The notes under the pieces: model-generated
Told to the model about the DNA's origin: nothing
Database searches by the model: none
Seen by the model: the letters and a program-made list of their open reading frames with translations, nothing else
Assembly: GCA_002633005.1 (NCBI GenBank)
Contig: NMRA01001204.1
Span: 7,484-40,357, forward strand
Direction: 5' to 3'
Length of the DNA: 32,874 nt
Source: Phoronis australis
Lineage: Eukaryota > Phoronida > Phoronidae
Program-made: the position numbers and the translations under genes
Shown here: piece by piece, positions 29,526 through 32,874 of the stretch
Layout of the letters: each line of letters opens with the position of its first letter
Numbering within the stretch: position 1 is the stretch's first letter

Positions 29526-29750
29526 GTTTTTCCTGTTTGACACATTCTCCTTGTTTTTTTTTTTGCCTTTTTTTCTTGGATAATACTTCAGGAATCAAGG
29601 AAAATGCTTGATTTTTAGAGGAAAATAGCAAAATTTCCTGGGCGACCTCCCACCATTCGGTGCTATGCGCATCCACAATCGTGATTTGCGCAAATGCTTA
29701 GAGACGGACAAAATGTTGTCCCCCCTTGTGATATCCTAGATCCGCCGCTG

Positions 29751-29940
29751 AAGCAATAGTGTTTAAATGTTTCACATAAATCTGAAAAACTATTTCTGAG
29801 AAATGTACTTAACACTTCTTTTAGGGTCATACAGAATCTGAACAAGCAGGATCCACCACTGGCAACAAACCAAACATGTCGCTGAGCCACTAACACAAAA
29901 AGACACCAGAGTCAGAAAGGTAACAGAAGCCCGGAAGTTG
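29751..29940 (+). repeat. Unit E, 3' end
   Basis: After the inserted element the unit resumes: TTTCACATAAATCTGAAAAACTATTTCTGAG, AGGGTCATACAGAATCTGAACAAGC and GACACCAGAGTCAGAAAGGTAA. It ends head-to-tail against unit F. Confidence 0.65.
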
Positions 29941-31851
29941 CCTCTTGCGTCAGGCCACATGCCATGAGGTGCTGTCTTACCCGATGCATGAAGCACGATA
30001 GGGGTAACTGTGACGTTATTGATAACACTTTGGTCTTCACCTGTTACCAATGTTTAGTGGCCATTTCGTTGTAATAGACAAAAGTGTTGCCTGCATTATA
30101 GTTGTACCCTTGGTTCTACTCATGTATTAATGCTTGGGCCGTGATGACGCACATTTACTCTAATGAATAGATCAGCCCATTTGTCAATTGTATTTACAAT
30201 TCGCTTGGACTAGACGTTTGTTATTTTTGTTGCTTGTGCTTTCGCGTTGACGCTAACGCACTTTCTTATCCCGCCCATCAATTGCCCTAACGTACCAGGA
30301 AAGACGGCATGAATTAATCCAAAGGACATTCAAGGTCACAAAATACTTGCTGTATGGTGTTATTTGAATTCCTCTGGAGATCCACAACCAGACGGAGATG
30401 AACAATGGTTCCCGTGACCGATTTCTATCGGCGTAGAGACAAGGATTTTTCAATTGATCTCCGAGTGGCAAATTGAAAACTGTTGATTTGTCGATTGTTT
30501 GAAAAGTTCATTAACACAGGTTTTTGTCTATTAACGCGGCATAACCGTACCTCAACGATACGCTGTGAACCTCGGATAACCAAAACGGATGACGAAGGAT
30601 TGAAGACGAAAATTATGTAGGTGAGCTAACGTTGTTCCCGTTTAATGCCGCTATATATTTTGGATGCAGCCCGGCACTCTGAAGGTTCTCAAGTCCTGAC
30701 ACCCAATGATACGGAAATGAAATGTTTTTAAAAACACCCTATTTGGCCAAGTGTTCACAACTCCGACAGAAAAGATAGCTAGTTAGATCAAAACTGGTTT
30801 TAAGATTTATGATACCAGAAACCTCAACAGCAGCGGAACAGAAAAACTTTAGTGGCGGTAACCACTTTGTTTCCCTCCTTTCCAGAGGCACAGGCTCTTC
30901 GAAGAACTAGTGTTAAACAGGCATGTGCTTCCAAATTACCGAATATTTTGCTTGAAATCGCCGTTCGGAACCTCGTGTCATGAAAGTTTGAACTTTTAGC
31001 TTTCGAACTAATGGGGTTTAGGACTTGTGTTGGTTTTCGAATTTGAAGACTTAAAAACCGTGCATTTATACCTTAGGTCAAACCTTTCCTCATTTCTAGT
31101 TTTCGTTTGAGGACATATATTTTTTACTACTTCGGACGGGTTGATTTCCATGTAACCACATTGTAGATTTTTAGCGACTTGTTCTTTCCTCGATCCACTG
31201 AACTTTGGCTGACTAGTATACCATTAGCATGCAGGATCTGACGCTGAGAACAGTGACATGGTACGAAATGTGCTGCAGTACCACTTACACTAATGACACC
31301 AGAGACAAAAGGAATGATGCTGCTAAGCTGTAAGTCTCCTGGAAGTTAATTATTTCGACAGCATGCGAGTCTGTGTAACATAGAAAAGTAAAATGACACA
31401 TCTACTCGCCAGTCATTCAGGCATCTTTTTTTCATTTGCACTCTTTCTCACCTGGTTTCAGCTCACATTCTCTCAAAAATCATAGTATTTAGCAAAAGAC
31501 ATAGCTCATTGATAGTAACACAGCGGTCACAATAACAAGGTCGAATTTACTTAAATACTAAATTTTCCAGAAGTGATCTAGGAAATACTCTTCATGTTCT
31601 AAAATATGATCACTTCATTTTCGTTTTGTGAACTGCGTTTAAATATTGGTATTTCAATGTTTTACATAAATGTAAACAGCTATTTCTGAGATGAATTTAA
31701 ATATTTAAACTAAGAGAGAAATATAGAGACTTTTTAAAGATCATACAGGACCTGAACAAGCAGCAACCTGACCTCGCTACCACTGGAAGAAAACCTAAGA
31801 TATCGCCGATAACCGACACAAAATAAAAAAGGAAAGGTAAAAAGACCCGTA
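29941..31851 (+). repeat. Array unit F, least-interrupted copy (~1.9 kb)
   Basis: This copy runs without insertion from GCCATGAGGTGCTGTCTTACCCGATGCATGAAG (29961) to GGAAAGGTAAAAAGACCC (31831) and defines the unit length. Landmarks in order are GTGATGACGCAC (30139), TTATCCCGCCC, GGTTCCCGTGACCGA (30405), GATAACCAAAACGGATGA (30576), GAGGCACAGGCTCTTCGAAGAA (30885), GGCTGACTAGTATACCATTA (31208), TTCAGGCAT (31417) and TACATAAATG (31661). Open frames reach only 72 codons and are not conserved in register with other units. Confidence 0.7.
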
Positions 31852-31852
31852 N
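31852..31852. other. Assembly join (single N) at the end of the array
   Basis: Unit F stops here, a few bases before where a following unit would start, and unrelated sequence begins. The array may continue in unsequenced DNA. Confidence 0.6.
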
Positions 31853-32250
31853 AACATTTGGTGATACCATATTATGGATGACTGTTACATCTCACGGTAA
31901 CGGAGAAAACTATATGTTCAAGCCTTCTGAGTAATTAGAAAATACCATATGTGTAGTCTCCCTGTCAAGAATCAGTTGCTTATCTCTTTCTGTGTTCCAA
32001 TGCATAGCACGCGCCGACTGGTGGAATTTGGACACGTTCAAAATCTCATATCTTTATGTGTTCAAGCGTTTTATAACTTTTTTATAAATTTGAAGGTACT
32101 CTGTGTACTGTTTTGCGGCTTGTTATTGTAAATCGACCCTGAGACAACGTATTTACCTGTTTTGATATCACCTGTATGAAATTTCCAATGTCATTGCCTG
32201 TCAGTGGTATGAATGAATGCGATCATAAGTTTCCTTCTACATTCCGCACA
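31853..32250. other. Unassigned sequence beyond the array
   Basis: AT-rich single-copy sequence. A 60-codon frame at 31949-32131 has no recognisable similarity. Confidence 0.45.
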
Positions 32251-32315
32251 CGTGATCGTGCAGTTTGTAATAGGGTTTTCATTTTAAAAAAGTGTTAGTA
32301 TTGGTTAACTTTTGT
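32251..32315 (+). repeat. Direct repeat, copy 1
   Basis: CGTGCAG, TAATAGGGTTT, TTTTAGTATT/GTTAGTATTGG and TTAACTTTTGTT occur in the same order here and at 32811-32874, about 558 bp downstream, with modest divergence. Confidence 0.6.
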
Positions 32316-32365
32316 TCAATTTATCACAATGTTAATTTTAAGCGTGAGTTTTACACGGTCAACTT

Positions 32366-32665
32366 TTGACGCTGTTTACATTTACTCAAAATATATCTGC
32401 AATAAAAAGTATCGTATCCCGTCATAACCACATGTTTCTATCGAGTATCAACCAAGCAGTCGCCTGGGTTTATGTTGAAACAAAGCATGAATATGGTGGA
32501 CTGGACGTTCAGGGTTCAACACGAAGTGATTACCGTCAAAACCTTCAAAATGTGCGTTGGTTACTAAATAAATGTCACGCGAAGGATATTCCATTGGACG
32601 ACATCAATAACGTTTCTGTACACTTTTATCAAAAAGATTCATGGAACAGCCATATCATTGCTTAA
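32366..32665 (+). CDS. Possible exon, 99-codon open frame of unknown function
   Basis: The frame from ATG 32366 to TAA 32663-32665 has a well-mixed residue composition, especially after residue 30 (AWVYVETKHEYGGLD, RQNLQNVRWLLNKCH, VSVHFYQKDSWNSHI). I recognise no domain, signal peptide or membrane segment. An acceptor-like CAACCAAGCAG/TCGCC ends at 32459, so only the later part may be coding, as a terminal exon of a gene running in from upstream. It lies between two direct repeats. It could also be part of an unknown element or a chance frame. Confidence 0.3.
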   Translation: MTLFTFTQNISAIKSIVSRHNHMFLSSINQAVAWVYVETKHEYGGLDVQGSTRSDYRQNLQNVRWLLNKCHAKDIPLDDINNVSVHFYQKDSWNSHIIA

Positions 32666-32810
32666 TATACATAGCAGGATATCGAGGAACGGACACAGAA
32701 AAGTACTTACCTATTGTGAAGTCTTTGAGTGTTTTTTAATTAATTAATCCGATATCACAATCACTTCTAAAATACGTACATCGTCGAGTAAGTCACTATG
32801 TCCATACAAC

Positions 32811-32874
32811 ACGCAGTCGTGCAGTAATAGGGTTTATATTTTGAAATAGTTTTAGTATTAGTTAACTTTTGTTA
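32811..32874 (+). repeat. Direct repeat, copy 2 (reaches window end)
   Basis: This is the second copy of the 32251-32315 repeat, cut by the window edge. Repetition of about 558 bp suggests a tandem duplication that could include the candidate exon. Confidence 0.6.

Larger units (their letters stand above)
28787..29750. mobile_element. Non-autonomous element with GGCGGATYTAGG inverted ends
   Basis: The left end reads CATAGGCGGATTTAGGGG and the right end, reverse complemented, CAGCGGCGGATCTAGG. It splits array unit E between GACGTTCAAACA and AAGCAATAGTGTTTAAATG, both matching unit sequence around TTTTGTGAAC and TTTCACATAAATCTG. The CAG-type terminus suggests hAT, but I could not define a clean target duplication. 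A G-rich and C-rich tract follows the left end. The interior has no convincing gene; a 70-codon frame at 28921-29133 is unsupported. It contains a tRNA-like sequence at 29453-29525. Confidence 0.6.

Overview
This is eukaryotic DNA, most likely from a marine invertebrate. The grounds are an intron-split gene with GT-AG junctions, a TATA-driven start, large introns, abundant DNA-transposon relics, (AAT)n microsatellites and AT-rich intergenic sequence. The one recognisable host gene matches squid-type diisopropyl-fluorophosphatase (DFPase), which fits a mollusc, other lophotrochozoan, hemichordate or amphioxus. The sequence alone does not settle the phylum. Single N bases at 6866, 16828 and 31852 look like draft-assembly joins.

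Layout. 1-6380 holds no recognisable gene. 6381-12466 (minus strand) is a five-exon gene for a secreted DFPase/SMP-30-type six-bladed beta-propeller. It has a TATA box at 12551-12556, a signal peptide, a 17-nt micro-exon and a stop at 6381-6383. The metal ligands of the catalytic calcium site are conserved, but ligands of the second calcium site and the active-site histidine are not. One junction (exon 1 to exon 2) is out of phase as read here.

13716-15049 is a 1.33-kb foldback DNA transposon flanked by TTAA, with about 313-bp inverted arms. Each arm carries the start of the same THAP zinc-finger gene, pointing inward. TTAA targets plus a THAP protein indicate the Kolobok superfamily. The gene is broken by frameshifts.

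From about 16.2 to 31.85 kb the window is a degenerate head-to-tail array of a roughly 1.9-kb noncoding unit (six full or partial copies, A-F). It is interrupted by nested elements: a tripartite repeat centred on CTAGTGGC, a hAT-like MITE built from TTACGAGCGTAA palindromes, and a 0.96-kb element with GGCGGATYTAGG inverted ends that contains a tRNA-like sequence. A 1.7-kb block of this mosaic occurs twice (20.0-22.15 and 26.61-28.31 kb), and the second copy is flanked by a duplicated target of roughly 90 bp. A misjoin at 16828 duplicates about 0.36-0.42 kb around an (AAT)n tract.

The last kilobase, beyond the N at 31852, is unrelated to the array. It carries a 99-codon open frame of unknown identity between two diverged direct repeats.

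Apart from the DFPase-like gene, and possibly the 32.4-kb exon candidate, everything seen is repeat-derived or unassigned. No bacterial-type operons, CRISPR arrays or rRNA genes are present.
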